In this document: one piece after another, positions 39,604 to 48,648 of the stretch | Layout of the letters: each line of letters begins with the position of its first letter | How positions within the stretch are numbered: the stretch's first letter is position 1 | NCBI GenBank assembly: GCA_029977865.1 | Contig: JAPOKA010000004.1 | Location: 1-64,000, forward strand | Length of the DNA stretch: 64,000 nucleotides | Direction: 5' to 3' | Source: a bacterium | Lineage (GTDB): Bacteria > Planctomycetota > Phycisphaerae > Phycisphaerales > SM1A02 | Notes under the pieces: generated by a model | The model's database searches: none | What the model was told of the DNA's origin: nothing | The model's input: only the letters and a program-made list of their open reading frames with translations | Translations under genes and position numbers: made by a program

Positions 39604-41877
39604 TCAGCCGCCCCGCACCGCGATCGCGGGCTCGGCGGCCTGCTCGAGGTCGGCGAGCACTCTCGCCTTCAGGACCAGCAGCGCCATCTCGAGCTGCGGG
39701 TCGAGCCCCTCCTCGACCAGCGCCGCAATCTCCGGCCGCGGCTCGCCCTCGGCATCATCGACCTCGGCGATGCGGTCGGCGCGGTCGCGCAGGGTGAGGG
39801 CCTTCTCGATCTGCGACGGGGTCATCTTGACGACCATGTCTGGATTGACGCCCCAGTCCTCGGCGCCGGGCTGCTTGTGCACGAGGCGGCCCTTCTCCTC
39901 GCCTTCGGAGGCGGGGAGCCGGTAGAGCTGGGTGGTGATCTTGAGCATCGCCGGCGACTGGCGATCGGAGAGGTCGTGCACCTCCTGCACGCTGCCCTTG
40001 CCGAAGCTGCGGTCGCCGAGAACGAGCGCCGCACCGTGGGCCTGCAGCGCACCGGCCACGATCTCGCTGGCGCTGGCGGAACCCTGATTCACCAGCACCA
40101 CGGTGGGAAGGCCCGCGAGCACGGAGCGGTTTCGCTGCGCGTCGATGCGCATCGACTCGTTGCCGCGGCGATCTTCGCCGGTCACGATGACGCCGTGATC
40201 GACGTAGAGGTTGGTGAAGTCGACGGCGCTCTTGAGCAGGCCACCGGGATTGTGGCGCAGGTCCAGCACCAGGCCGCGAAGGTTGCCCTCGGCCCGCATC
40301 GCCTTCACCGCGTCGATGAAGTCGCTGAAGCTGTCGTCGTTGAAGGAGGTCAGGCGGACGTATCCGATCCCGGCCGCGCGATCGAGCCACCAATCCCAAT
40401 CGGGATCGCCGTGCTCGTCGAGCCCCTTCTTCCACCAGCCGTTGACAGAGCGCATCTTGATGGGCTCGCGAATCAGGCTGATCTTGACCGGCTCCTCGGC
40501 CCCTTCACGGCGCAGGGTCAACTCCACCGGCCGCCCCGCGGGACCGGTGATCTCGTCGACGGCGCGATTGGTGCTCCAGCCGACCGTCGAGACGCCATCG
40601 ACTTCGATGATGCGATCGTCGGGCTCCACGCCACCACGCCAGGCCGGCGAGCCCTCGAGGGGGTTCACCACCACGATCTCTCGCTTCTCGTCGTGGCGGA
40701 TGAGGATTCCCACGCCGACGAAGCTGCCTTCGACCTGCTGCTGGAAGCGGCGGTAGCGCTCGGGCCAGATGATCTCGGTGTACTGATCCTCGAAGCGCCG
40801 GGCCAGCTGCTCGGTGGCGCCGTCGCCGAACTCTCGGAAGAGCACTGCTTCGGGGAGCTCGAGGGTCCGTTGGTTGGCCAACTGAATCTCGCCGATGATG
40901 CGCGAGGCGTGTCGGCGACCGAGGTCGCCATCCGCCACTGCGGCGAGCAGGGTTTCGCACTGGTCGCAGGTCTGCCGGAACGCCGCGGCCTTGTCGGCGT
41001 CGGCGAGTCCCGGGAACGACTCTCCCAGCGCAGAGGTCGATGCGAGGATCTCGAGGGCCTCGATCCCGCCCTCGAGCAGCGGCCGCCAACCGACGTTGGC
41101 GATGTGCTGGGTGGCGATCGTGCGCAGTGAAGCCGCGAGCATCGGCTGGCTGATGCCGCGGACCTGCTCCTTCCAGTCCTCCGCGAACGCGGGATTGAAC
41201 TCGGGGAAGGTCTCGTCGGGCGCGATCCGCTTGGCCTGGGCGAGCCGCAGGTCGTAGAGGGCGCGGGGTGCGTACTGCGCGAGCAGTCCGATCCGCCGAT
41301 TCACCTGCTCGAGGGCACGGTGGTATCGGAGGTAGTCCTCGCTGCGGCCGACGTCTTCATGCAGGGTTCGCAGGCGGAAGAGGATCTCCTGCGCGAGCAG
41401 CCAGTCGCCGTCGGCTTCGGCGGTGCCGCGGGCCTTCTCGGCACGCTGCACCAGATCGAGCACCTCGGCCTGGTCGAGCGCTTCCGCCCAGTCGTCGGAG
41501 AGGGTCTGCACGCGAACCGCCGCGGTGAGGGCCTTGGTCAGTTCGTTCTCGGCGAGGTCCGCGGTGAGCTCGGCCATCGCCTCGTCGCGGGCGACGCGGC
41601 GGGCTTCGTCGGAGGCGGTGGCGTGCTGGTTGCGGCTCGCGACGAAGTCGCGGAACTCGCTGGCGACCGGGCTGTCCGCCGCCGGCACCTCGCCGAGCAA
41701 CCGCTCGACCTGCTCGACCTGGCCTTCCATCGCCGCATCCCAGACTCGCGTCGACCACGCGGAGAGATCCTCGTCTCCACCGATCGCGAGCGTCGCCGGA
41801 GAGAAGACCAGCGAGGCCAGCAGGGTCGCCGCGAAGGCGGCGTGGCCGGAGCGAAGGGCGAAGGTGGTTCGGTTCAT
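39604..41877 (-). CDS. S41-family (CtpA/Prc-like) carboxy-terminal processing protease
   Basis: Secreted serine protease, 757 residues. Signal peptide NRTTFALRSGHAAFAATLLA to about residue 32; then about 350 helical residues (Ala/Glu/Arg rich) of unknown fold; a PDZ domain at about 392-480 (VGVGILIRHDEKREIVVVNP, GGVEPDDRIIEVDGVSTVGW); the S41 peptidase at about 480-690, with GIGYVRLTSFNDD, LRHNPGGLL, the nucleophile Ser in VNQGSASASEIVAGAL (about 600) and general-base Lys in GDRSFGKGSVQ (about 622). The ATG at 41877 has a GAGG upstream. The usual bacterial CtpA has under 450 residues, so the long helical N-terminus is a lineage addition. It is divergent from the ABC ATPase gene. Confidence 0.92.
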   Translation of the reverse strand: MNRTTFALRSGHAAFAATLLASLVFSPATLAIGGDEDLSAWSTRVWDAAMEGQVEQVERLLGEVPAADSPVASEFRDFVASRNQHATASDEARRVARDEAMAELTADLAENELTKALTAAVRVQTLSDDWAEALDQAEVLDLVQRAEKARGTAEADGDWLLAQEILFRLRTLHEDVGRSEDYLRYHRALEQVNRRIGLLAQYAPRALYDLRLAQAKRIAPDETFPEFNPAFAEDWKEQVRGISQPMLAASLRTIATQHIANVGWRPLLEGGIEALEILASTSALGESFPGLADADKAAAFRQTCDQCETLLAAVADGDLGRRHASRIIGEIQLANQRTLELPEAVLFREFGDGATEQLARRFEDQYTEIIWPERYRRFQQQVEGSFVGVGILIRHDEKREIVVVNPLEGSPAWRGGVEPDDRIIEVDGVSTVGWSTNRAVDEITGPAGRPVELTLRREGAEEPVKISLIREPIKMRSVNGWWKKGLDEHGDPDWDWWLDRAAGIGYVRLTSFNDDSFSDFIDAVKAMRAEGNLRGLVLDLRHNPGGLLKSAVDFTNLYVDHGVIVTGEDRRGNESMRIDAQRNRSVLAGLPTVVLVNQGSASASEIVAGALQAHGAALVLGDRSFGKGSVQEVHDLSDRQSPAMLKITTQLYRLPASEGEEKGRLVHKQPGAEDWGVNPDMVVKMTPSQIEKALTLRDRADRIAEVDDAEGEPRPEIAALVEEGLDPQLEMALLVLKARVLADLEQAAEPAIAVRGG

Positions 41878-42124
41878 GTCGGTCCTCACTCGTGGGTCGA
41901 TCGAAGTCGAAGGGTCATCGGGTCGCCAAGGTCCGCGGGACGAGTTCGGTCCGGCCTTGGCAACCACCCGCCCAAGTTCCGCGGCATCGGCGGATCGAAA
42001 GGTCGGAACGATGACGGGCTCGCAGGCGGACTCATGCATCCCGGTTGGTACCGTAATAGACCGCAAAGGTTCGAGCGCGACCCCACGGATTCGGGGTTAT
42101 GCGACGCCGCCCCCCTCGAGAGCC

Positions 42125-42946
<822 letters not shown>

Positions 42947-42981
42947 CGGCGGCGTGAAGACCCGAAGGAAAGGAGTCCTCG

Positions 42982-43635
42982 GTGCACAGAATCCTCGGCG
43001 TCGATCCAGGCCTCGGCATCACCGGCTACGCGGTGGTCGAGTCAGACGCCGGCCGTGATCCCCGGGTGATCGAAGCCGGCGCGATCCGACCGGGTCGCGG
43101 CGAAGACCTCGCCGAGCGGCTGCGAAGGCTGCACGAAGACCTTTCCGCGGTGGTCGCCGAGTTCGCGCCGCGGCGGGTCGCGGTGGAACAGGTCTTCGTG
43201 CATCGCCGCCATGTCCGCAGCGCCGTGCAGATGGGCCACGCTCGCGGCGTGATCCTGCTCACCGCGGCGACCGCCGAGATCGCCGTCGACGAGTTCAGCC
43301 CCGCGGAAATCAAGAAGTCGCTCACCGGCCACGGGCAGGCCTCGAAGCGGCAGATGCAGACTGCGGTGATGCGGGCCTGCGGTCTCGCTCGGCTGCCCGA
43401 GCCGGCCGACGTCGCCGACGCCATCGCCATTGCGCTCTGCGGCGCCACCCGCTGCGATCGGCCGCTCGAGACCGTCGCCACCCTCGCCCTGCACGCCGCG
43501 GAAGCCGATTCGCGGCCCCGTCGAAGCCGTGTCGATGGCGAGTCGATGCGAACAAGCCGAAACGGCCGCGGTGCCGGCGAGGCGCTCGCGGTGCTGCGGC
43601 TTCGCGGGGTCGAGGTCAGCGACGCGGGCGAATGA
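42982..43635 (+). CDS. ruvC: Holliday junction resolvase RuvC
   Basis: Endonuclease that cuts Holliday junctions with RuvAB. The start is a GTG at 42982 behind AAAGGAG. Active-site acidic residues are in the family blocks ILGVDPGLGITGYAVVE, VAVEQVFVHRRHVRSAVQMG and EPADVADAIAIALCGA; the basic DNA-contact stretch EIKKSLTGHGQASKRQMQTA is normal. From about residue 165 the protein carries an extra 50-residue tail (RRSRVDGESMRTSRNGRGAG, then LAVLRLRGVEVSDAGE) absent from most RuvC. The last 20 bases overlap the 3' end of the convergent YdjY gene. ruvA and ruvB are not nearby. Confidence 0.94.
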   Translation: MHRILGVDPGLGITGYAVVESDAGRDPRVIEAGAIRPGRGEDLAERLRRLHEDLSAVVAEFAPRRVAVEQVFVHRRHVRSAVQMGHARGVILLTAATAEIAVDEFSPAEIKKSLTGHGQASKRQMQTAVMRACGLARLPEPADVADAIAIALCGATRCDRPLETVATLALHAAEADSRPRRSRVDGESMRTSRNGRGAGEALAVLRLRGVEVSDAGE

Positions 43636-44422
43636 CCAAGGTGACCGGCGTGCCCGGCGTGGGCGGCGTCCCCGCGCGGACCCGAAACGGCGCCGGCTCG
43701 AGGTCGACCTGGTCCGAATGAACCGATTCGAAGGCGATGACCTCGTCGCCGAAGGTCACCAGCCCCGCCACCGATCCGCTGAACTCCGCCCGGTAGATCT
43801 CCTCGCCATCCCGTCCCACGTCGAGCACCGAACCGGCGAAGACCCACGGCTGCTCCGGCAATCGTTCGCCCTCTGCGGTGGTCGCCCACGAGGTCAACGG
43901 CTCGTCCGCCGCACCCTCCCGTCGGACCAGCAGTTCGAGGCCTGCACCCCGCGGAGCCTCGCGGATGAGCGTGGTGCCGTCTGGCTCGAGGCGCCACCCG
44001 CCGGGAGCCCCGGGCTCGAGTCCAAGCAGAAGGAGCGCTGCATGGACGAGCCTCGGCGAGGTCTCGACCACCAGCAGCGACTCGTGCTCACGCGTGCCCG
44101 CAAGGCAGACCGCCTGCTCCAACCAGCCCTCGTCGAGCGCCGCCTGCGCCGCGACGCGAACCTCGCGACCGGCAAGATCAACTTCGAGACCTGGCGCGAG
44201 CCGAACGACGGGCGTCGGCTTCTCGACCGCCTCAGCCACGAGCGGCTGCGGAGAAGACGACTGCCGAGCCGTCTCGCCGCCAAGTTCGTTCGCGTGGGGA
44301 ACCGCTGCCGGCTGCGGCGGCGATTCCGCCGTGGACTGACGTGGGCTCGTCACACACGAAGACCCCACCATCGCCAGCAGCACGCCGAATGACACCGTCA
44401 GCAGCAGGGAGCGTTCGGGCAT
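43616..44422 (-). CDS. YdjY-domain lipoprotein
   Basis: A 268-residue lipoprotein with signal peptide PERSLLLTVSFGVLLAMVGS and lipobox GSSC (Cys23). The core (about 65-235) fits the YdjY domain found in planctomycetes: VRLAPGLEVDLAGREVRVAA, LEQAVCLAGTREHESLLVVE, SPRLVHAALLLLGLEPGAPG, followed by beta-strand and turn segments; function unknown. The start at 44422 is chosen from the signal peptide; the same frame is open 50 codons upstream but crosses a strong terminator. The 3' end overlaps ruvC on the opposite strand by 20 bases. A terminator hairpin lies 24 bases upstream of the ATG, which suggests transcriptional attenuation of this gene or the end of an upstream RNA. Confidence 0.85.
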   Translation of the reverse strand: MPERSLLLTVSFGVLLAMVGSSCVTSPRQSTAESPPQPAAVPHANELGGETARQSSSPQPLVAEAVEKPTPVVRLAPGLEVDLAGREVRVAAQAALDEGWLEQAVCLAGTREHESLLVVETSPRLVHAALLLLGLEPGAPGGWRLEPDGTTLIREAPRGAGLELLVRREGAADEPLTSWATTAEGERLPEQPWVFAGSVLDVGRDGEEIYRAEFSGSVAGLVTFGDEVIAFESVHSDQVDLEPAPFRVRAGTPPTPGTPVTLVIRPRR

Positions 44423-44445
44423 CGGAGTCCGACGTCGCAGGCAAG

Positions 44446-44484
44446 AAAAAAGGCCCGGCAGCGACCGAAGCCAGCTGCCGAGCC
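44446..44484 (-). terminator. Strong intrinsic terminator on the minus strand
   Basis: In the minus-strand RNA, GGCUCGGCAGC (44484-44474) pairs with GCUGCCGGGCC (44462-44452): 11 bp with one G-U. The top adds a bulged U, three pairs and a UUCG tetraloop. Six U follow directly (44451-44446). This is the clearest Rho-independent terminator in the window, and it lies only 24 bases upstream of the YdjY start codon. Confidence 0.85.
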
Positions 44485-44750
44485 CTTCCGGGGGCGAGTG
44501 ATCAAAGGAGTGTAGGCGCGACGTCAGCAAAAACAAGAGGGTGGCCCGCCGCGGACGAAAAATGGCTGACATTTTCTGTCACTCGTAGGAATCGCGAGTT
44601 CGAACGCCGGAGAGGAGGTCCCAGAATTCAAAACCCGAGTTCGGGACGCCGGATGAGGTGTTCTACCTGAGCTGTTCCGACGCGCGACTGAAATCCTCGT
44701 CGCATATGCAACCGAGCCACGTGCTCGCTGACGGCGATACGCTCGGACGC
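44485..44750. other. AT-richer gap, possible small RNA on the minus strand
   Basis: About 265 bases with visibly lower GC than the rest and no good reading frame. On the minus strand it ends at an intrinsic terminator and can form several stems: TGACA/TGTCA with a GAAAA loop, GTCAGC/GCTGAC spanning about 40 bases, ACTCG/CGAGT, and GTCCC/GGGAC. A separate transcript here would explain the terminator in front of the YdjY gene. I recognise none of SRP, RNase P, tmRNA or 6S. Confidence 0.4.
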
Positions 44751-45623
44751 ATGGCTCTTGAGGTTCAAGCACCGCCGAGCGACTCGCGCCGCAGCTGTCG
44801 ATTGCAGCGAACAGTGCGGATCTGGGTGGGCGGAGCGAGCGCGATGCCGCCGCATAGCGGTTTCGGGGGGATGCCCGCACCTCCGAGTCTCGTCGCGTGC
44901 TTCGAACTCGATGTCGAAGTCGCCGGAAGTCCAAGCCCGCAGACGGGATACCTCATCGGCATCCAGGATCTCGACGCGGCGGTTCGCCAGGTCGCGATGC
45001 CGCACCTCGAAACTGCTTTCAGCAACCGCGATGGCGACCTTGCCACCGTGCTCATGAGAATCACCCGCGACCTCTCCGAGTCCCTGCCGGTATCGGTCGC
45101 CAAGATCGGCCTCGCCGTGACTCCCTTTCACGTCCTCGAATGCCGCCTCCGCACCAGCCACCCCACCGCGACCTCCGGGAGCCGGGCCATGAGTCCCCCA
45201 CCCCCCCCGTCCGAACACCTTCTCTTGCGGCAGCGATTCGAGTTTGCCGCCTCCCACCGCCTCCACTGCCCCGACCTCGACGAGGCGGCCAACCGGGCCG
45301 CCTTCGGCAAGTGCAACAATCCCAACGGGCACGGCCACAACTACCGACTCGAGACCTGCGTGGAGGTCCCGGTCGGCGGGAATCCGCCGCGGTGCGACTT
45401 CGCGGCGGTCGAGCAGGTGGTCGGCCGGACCGTGATCGAGCGGTTTGATCACCGCCACCTCAACCTCGACGTGCCGGAATTCCGTACGCTGAACCCTTCG
45501 GTCGAACACATCGCCGCGGTGAGTTACCGCCTTCTCGTGGATCCGATCGCCTCCTGCGGCGGAACCCTGCGAAGCGTGACGGTGTGGGAAACCGATCGCA
45601 CCTGCTGCACCTACCCGGCCTGA
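44751..45623 (+). CDS. Two-domain 6-pyruvoyl-tetrahydropterin synthase/QueD-like protein
   Basis: A 290-residue protein with two 6-PTPS folds. The C-terminal domain (about 152-290) looks active: FEFAASHRLHCPDL, GKCNNPNGHGHNYRLE (zinc His residues and catalytic Cys), RFDHRHLNLDVP and the closing VWETDRTCCTY with the substrate Glu. Active forms make 6-carboxytetrahydropterin for queuosine and deazapurine, or pterin intermediates. The N-terminal domain (about 12-140) keeps the strand pattern (SLVACFELDVEVAG, IGIQDLDAAVRQ) but has no HGH zinc motif, so it is probably structural or regulatory. Start 44751 (MALEV) is chosen because the fold begins soon after; ATG 44706 and 44658 are alternatives. 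No other queuosine gene is present here. Confidence 0.85.
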   Translation: MALEVQAPPSDSRRSCRLQRTVRIWVGGASAMPPHSGFGGMPAPPSLVACFELDVEVAGSPSPQTGYLIGIQDLDAAVRQVAMPHLETAFSNRDGDLATVLMRITRDLSESLPVSVAKIGLAVTPFHVLECRLRTSHPTATSGSRAMSPPPPPSEHLLLRQRFEFAASHRLHCPDLDEAANRAAFGKCNNPNGHGHNYRLETCVEVPVGGNPPRCDFAAVEQVVGRTVIERFDHRHLNLDVPEFRTLNPSVEHIAAVSYRLLVDPIASCGGTLRSVTVWETDRTCCTYPA

Positions 45624-45648
45624 AGCGGCCAACCGCCCGGAGTCTTCG

Positions 45649-46914
45649 ATGAACCTCAGCACGCTCCTCATCGCAACCACCGTCCTCGCGTTGCCGGCCG
45701 CGCCTGCGGCGATGGCCCAGGAAACCCAGGCCGACGCCACCGCCTCGGCACCGGACGCCTTCGATCCGCTCAAGCAGGAGTTCGATCAGCTCTACCGCTA
45801 CCTGAGCAGCCGCCGCGGCGTCGGCGAGGCGGAACGTGCGGAGCTGCTCGCGCTGCGGAGCCGGCTCGATGCCTTCGCCAACGAGCACCCCGCTGACGCC
45901 CGACCCGTCGTGCTCGACCTGCAGATCGCCCTCTGGCTCGGCGAGGACGAGCGGGTCGACGCAGCGTTCGAGTCCCTCGTCGATCGCGCCCCCGGCAACA
46001 CTGCCATCCTTCGAAGGTGGGCGCAGGCCCGGGTGACCGCCAACCGCTGGGATGCCGCCCTCGAGGTGCTCGAAGCCGAGAGCCTTGCTTCCAACATCGA
46101 TGCCATGCTCGAGCGAGCGCGGGTGTTGATGAACCTGAACCGATTCGCCGATGCCCTCGCGGCACTCGCTGCGATGCCCACCGAGGGCGTCGATGCGACC
46201 CGGCTGGCCTCGCAGGCCACGGCGCTGCGGCTGCAGCTCGAGACGCTCGAGACCGCGTGGGAGGCCGAGGCCGCGTTGCTCGCAGCCGAAGCCGAGAAGA
46301 ACGACCTGCCGCGGGTGCGATTGGAGACGCCGCGGGGCGAGATCGTGCTCGAACTCTTCGAAGACCAGGCCCCGTACACCGTCGCCAACTTCATCGAACT
46401 CGTCGAGAGCGGCTTCTACGACGGCACCCGCTTCCACCGTGTCATTCCCGGGTTCATGGCCCAGGGCGGCGATCCCAACACCCGCGACGGCGCCAGCGGC
46501 GTCGCTGGCCAAGGCGGCCCCGGGTACACCATTCCAGACGAGAGCAGCCGCACCGACAAGCGCAAGCACTTCGCCGGCCGGCTCGCGATGGCCAAGCCGG
46601 GCGATCCCGACCGGGCCGGCAAGGCCAAGCCCAACAGCGCCGGCAGCCAGTTCTACATCACCGTGGTGCCCACCTCGCATCTCGACGAGGAGTACACCGT
46701 GTTCGGCCGCGTGCTCGAAGGCGAGTCCACCGCTCGAGCCTTGAAGGGCGACGACCTTGTCACCTCCGCCTCGGTCCTGCGCAAGCGCGACCACGAGTAC
46801 AAGCCGGTGAAGCTCGGCGTCACCCCGCCCGCAACTCCGACGACAAGCGAATCCGCCGCCGACGCCGATTCGTCGACGAGCGATTCCTCCACTTCCGAAT
46901 CCGCCGGCGGCTGA
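45649..46914 (+). CDS. Secreted cyclophilin-type peptidyl-prolyl isomerase with helical-repeat N-terminus
   Basis: A 421-residue exported foldase. Signal peptide NLSTLLIATTVLALPAAPA ends near AMAQE. Residues about 40-215 are helical repeats (DARPVVLDLQIALWLGEDER, TRLASQATALRLQLETLETA), likely TPR-like. The cyclophilin domain is at about 222-390: RFHRVIPGFMAQGGDP carries the catalytic Arg, with YTVANFIELVESGFYDG, NSAGSQFYITVVPTSHLDEE and YTVFGRVLEG, all standard. The C-terminal 35 residues are Ser/Asp/Thr rich. It starts 25 bases after the PTPS gene and a CDGSH gene follows. Expected in the periplasm, aiding protein folding. Confidence is high for the catalytic domain. Confidence 0.93.
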   Translation: MNLSTLLIATTVLALPAAPAAMAQETQADATASAPDAFDPLKQEFDQLYRYLSSRRGVGEAERAELLALRSRLDAFANEHPADARPVVLDLQIALWLGEDERVDAAFESLVDRAPGNTAILRRWAQARVTANRWDAALEVLEAESLASNIDAMLERARVLMNLNRFADALAALAAMPTEGVDATRLASQATALRLQLETLETAWEAEAALLAAEAEKNDLPRVRLETPRGEIVLELFEDQAPYTVANFIELVESGFYDGTRFHRVIPGFMAQGGDPNTRDGASGVAGQGGPGYTIPDESSRTDKRKHFAGRLAMAKPGDPDRAGKAKPNSAGSQFYITVVPTSHLDEEYTVFGRVLEGESTARALKGDDLVTSASVLRKRDHEYKPVKLGVTPPATPTTSESAADADSSTSDSSTSESAGG

Positions 46915-46940
46915 GCCGCCCATCCCGGAGACCATGATCG

Positions 46941-47159
46941 ATGGCCAGACTTGTCCGCGCCGAAGCGACCGGCCCCATCCGAATCGACCCGCAGGAGAAG
47001 CCCGTCTTCATCTGTGCCTGCGGACTCACCGGCAATCCGCCGTTCTGCGACGGCAGCCACAAGCACTGCCGCGACGAGCAGCCGGGCACCCTCTACCGCT
47101 ACGACCCCGAGAGCAAGCAGGTCATCGAGAGCCGACCCGACGCCGGATCCTCCGCCTGA
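46941..47159 (+). CDS. CDGSH iron-sulfur domain protein
   Basis: A 72-residue protein with one CDGSH (mitoNEET-like) motif, FICACGLTGNPPFCDGSH: three Cys and one His bind a 2Fe-2S cluster. The motif occupies residues 24-40 of a very small protein, preceded by a short beta hairpin (ARLVRAEATGPIRI). Homologues act in redox or Fe-S transfer. The C-terminal LYRYDPESKQVIESRPDAG is typical of bacterial single-motif forms. It ends 9 bases before the stop of the convergent ACT gene. A preceding foldase gene lies 26 bases upstream on the same strand. Confidence 0.93.
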   Translation: MARLVRAEATGPIRIDPQEKPVFICACGLTGNPPFCDGSHKHCRDEQPGTLYRYDPESKQVIESRPDAGSSA

Positions 47160-47168
47160 GCGCCGAGG

Positions 47169-47639
47169 TCAGGCGAGGTCTTCCTCGGCGAGCAGGCGGA
47201 AGCCCTTGCGCCGAAGAATCTGCCCCGCAAGGGTGATGTCGTCGACCGCCAGCGCCACCGCCCCTTCGATTCGCGGAGAGGGCAGGATGGGATAGGCGAA
47301 GCGGATGTTGAGTTCGCCGCCGAGCAGGTAGAGGCAGACCGAGGTCAAGGTGCGGTTCTCGTCGAGTTCGACGATGAGCAGGTCGACCTCGGAGAAGCTG
47401 AACTGCTTCTTGCGGAGCAGGTGCCGCGCTGCGTCCGCGTTGTCGCAGATGAGCCGCACCACCGCGTGGTCGGAGCTGTCGAGCACCGAGATCGCCCGCA
47501 CCTTGACCACTTCGCTCTCCTCGAAGGACTGCAGCAGTTCGAGGAGCTTGCCGACCTTGTTGTCGAGGAAGACCCCGAACTGCCGCACCGTCGGCGCCGC
47601 GTATCCGTGCTCGGTCATGGGCGGAACGGCCTGGGACAT
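47169..47639 (-). CDS. ACT-domain protein
   Basis: A 156-residue protein with two ACT folds: VRQFGVFLDNKVGKLLELLQ with KVRAISVLDSSDHAVVRLIC, then a second fold from FSEVDLLIVELDENRTLTSV to EGAVALAVDDITLAGQILRR. ACT domains bind amino acids and regulate metabolic enzymes; this family, FxxFLxNKxGxL at the start, is like the regulatory domains in acetolactate synthase and in uncharacterised planctomycete proteins. The ligand cannot be read from the sequence. Starts at 47639 or 47618 are both possible; a longer same-frame extension upstream is Arg-rich and not credible. It converges on the CDGSH gene. Confidence 0.85.
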   Translation of the reverse strand: MSQAVPPMTEHGYAAPTVRQFGVFLDNKVGKLLELLQSFEESEVVKVRAISVLDSSDHAVVRLICDNADAARHLLRKKQFSFSEVDLLIVELDENRTLTSVCLYLLGGELNIRFAYPILPSPRIEGAVALAVDDITLAGQILRRKGFRLLAEEDLA

Positions 47640-47715
47640 GGCGCTGGACGAATCCTCGAGACGGCGACGCAGGTTCCCTCGGCGGAGTCGGCGAGTATAT
47701 CGGTGGCCCCGAGGC

Positions 47716-48648
47716 TCACCCGCTCGTGACCGCCACCGCTTCGGTGGCCACGCCGTCGGGGCCGAGGAACTCGACCGCCTCGAGCGCCGGCACCAGCCCC
47801 GCCTGCGCCGCCTCGCCAAGCAGCTTCGCCACCGCGCGGCGCCCGACCTCGCCGTAGTCGAGCGTCCACCGGTTCACGTAGAGATCGACGAATCGGTCGG
47901 CGAGCTCCCGCTCGAGCCCGCGGGCGAAGCCCAAGGCATGTCGAATCGACTCCTCGCGATGCTCGAGGGCATGTTCGACGCTGCGGCGGAGCAGTCCCGC
48001 AAGGTCGGCAGCGGCGTCCGCGCCGAGCTCTTCGACCAGATCGCGGGCGACCGCGTTGGCCCCGAGGGGCAGCGGCAACCCCGTCTGCTCCCGCCACCAG
48101 GCGCCGAGATCCGAAAGCAGCGACAGCCCGTGCCGCGCGTAGGTCAGTTGCCCTTCGTGAATGACGACTCCCGCGTCGACCTCGCCTGCGGCCACCGCCT
48201 GCTCGATGCGGTCGAACTCGATCTCGACCGCCTTGAAACGACCGGCACCGAGCAGCAGGCTCGCGGTGACGAACGCGGTGGTTCGGCGGCCCGGGATCGC
48301 GATGGCGGCTCCGGAGAGCGAGTCGAAGGTTCGCCCGGCCTTTGCGACGAGCTTGGGTCCGTACCCCTCGCCGACGCTGCTGCCGCAGGCAGTCAGCAGA
48401 TAGCGATCGGCGACGCGGGGATAGGCGGCGCAACTGATGGCGGTGACCTCGAGCCGCTCCGAGGCCGAGGCGGTCTCGGCGCGGCGATTGAGCGACTCGA
48501 TGTCGAGCGGAACGCACTCGAAACGGAAGCGGGGATCGGCCACCGCGGCTGGCTTGCCGTCGCGGGCAAGCAGCGGCCACCACATGAAGGCGTCGTCGGG
48601 ATCCGGGCTGTGGCCAAGCCGCAGCAACCGCGGCGGAGCGCCGCTCAT
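47716..48648 (-). CDS. mqnD: 1,4-dihydroxy-6-naphthoate synthase MqnD
   Basis: Late step of the futalosine pathway: converts cyclic dehypoxanthine futalosine to 1,4-dihydroxy-6-naphthoate for menaquinone. At 310 residues it has the periplasmic-binding-like fold of the MqnA/MqnD family. MqnD-type signatures: LGHSPDPDDAFMWWPLL, FECVPLDIESLNRRAETASA, VTAISCAAYPRVADRYLLTA, CGSSVGEGYGPKLVA and DAGVVIHEGQLTYARHGLSL (the catalytic His-Glu). The ATG overlaps the MBL-hydrolase stop by ATGA. Other mqn genes are not in the window. Anaerobic or microaerobic respiration with menaquinone follows from this. Confidence 0.95.
   Translation of the reverse strand: MSGAPPRLLRLGHSPDPDDAFMWWPLLARDGKPAAVADPRFRFECVPLDIESLNRRAETASASERLEVTAISCAAYPRVADRYLLTACGSSVGEGYGPKLVAKAGRTFDSLSGAAIAIPGRRTTAFVTASLLLGAGRFKAVEIEFDRIEQAVAAGEVDAGVVIHEGQLTYARHGLSLLSDLGAWWREQTGLPLPLGANAVARDLVEELGADAAADLAGLLRRSVEHALEHREESIRHALGFARGLERELADRFVDLYVNRWTLDYGEVGRRAVAKLLGEAAQAGLVPALEAVEFLGPDGVATEAVAVTSG

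Noticed and set aside
44591-44681. tRNA-like sequence on the minus strand (AGCTCAGGTAGAAC, later GTTCGAAC)
   Set aside because: The acceptor pairs only at four bases, the D and T stems do not form, and no anticodon stem is found.
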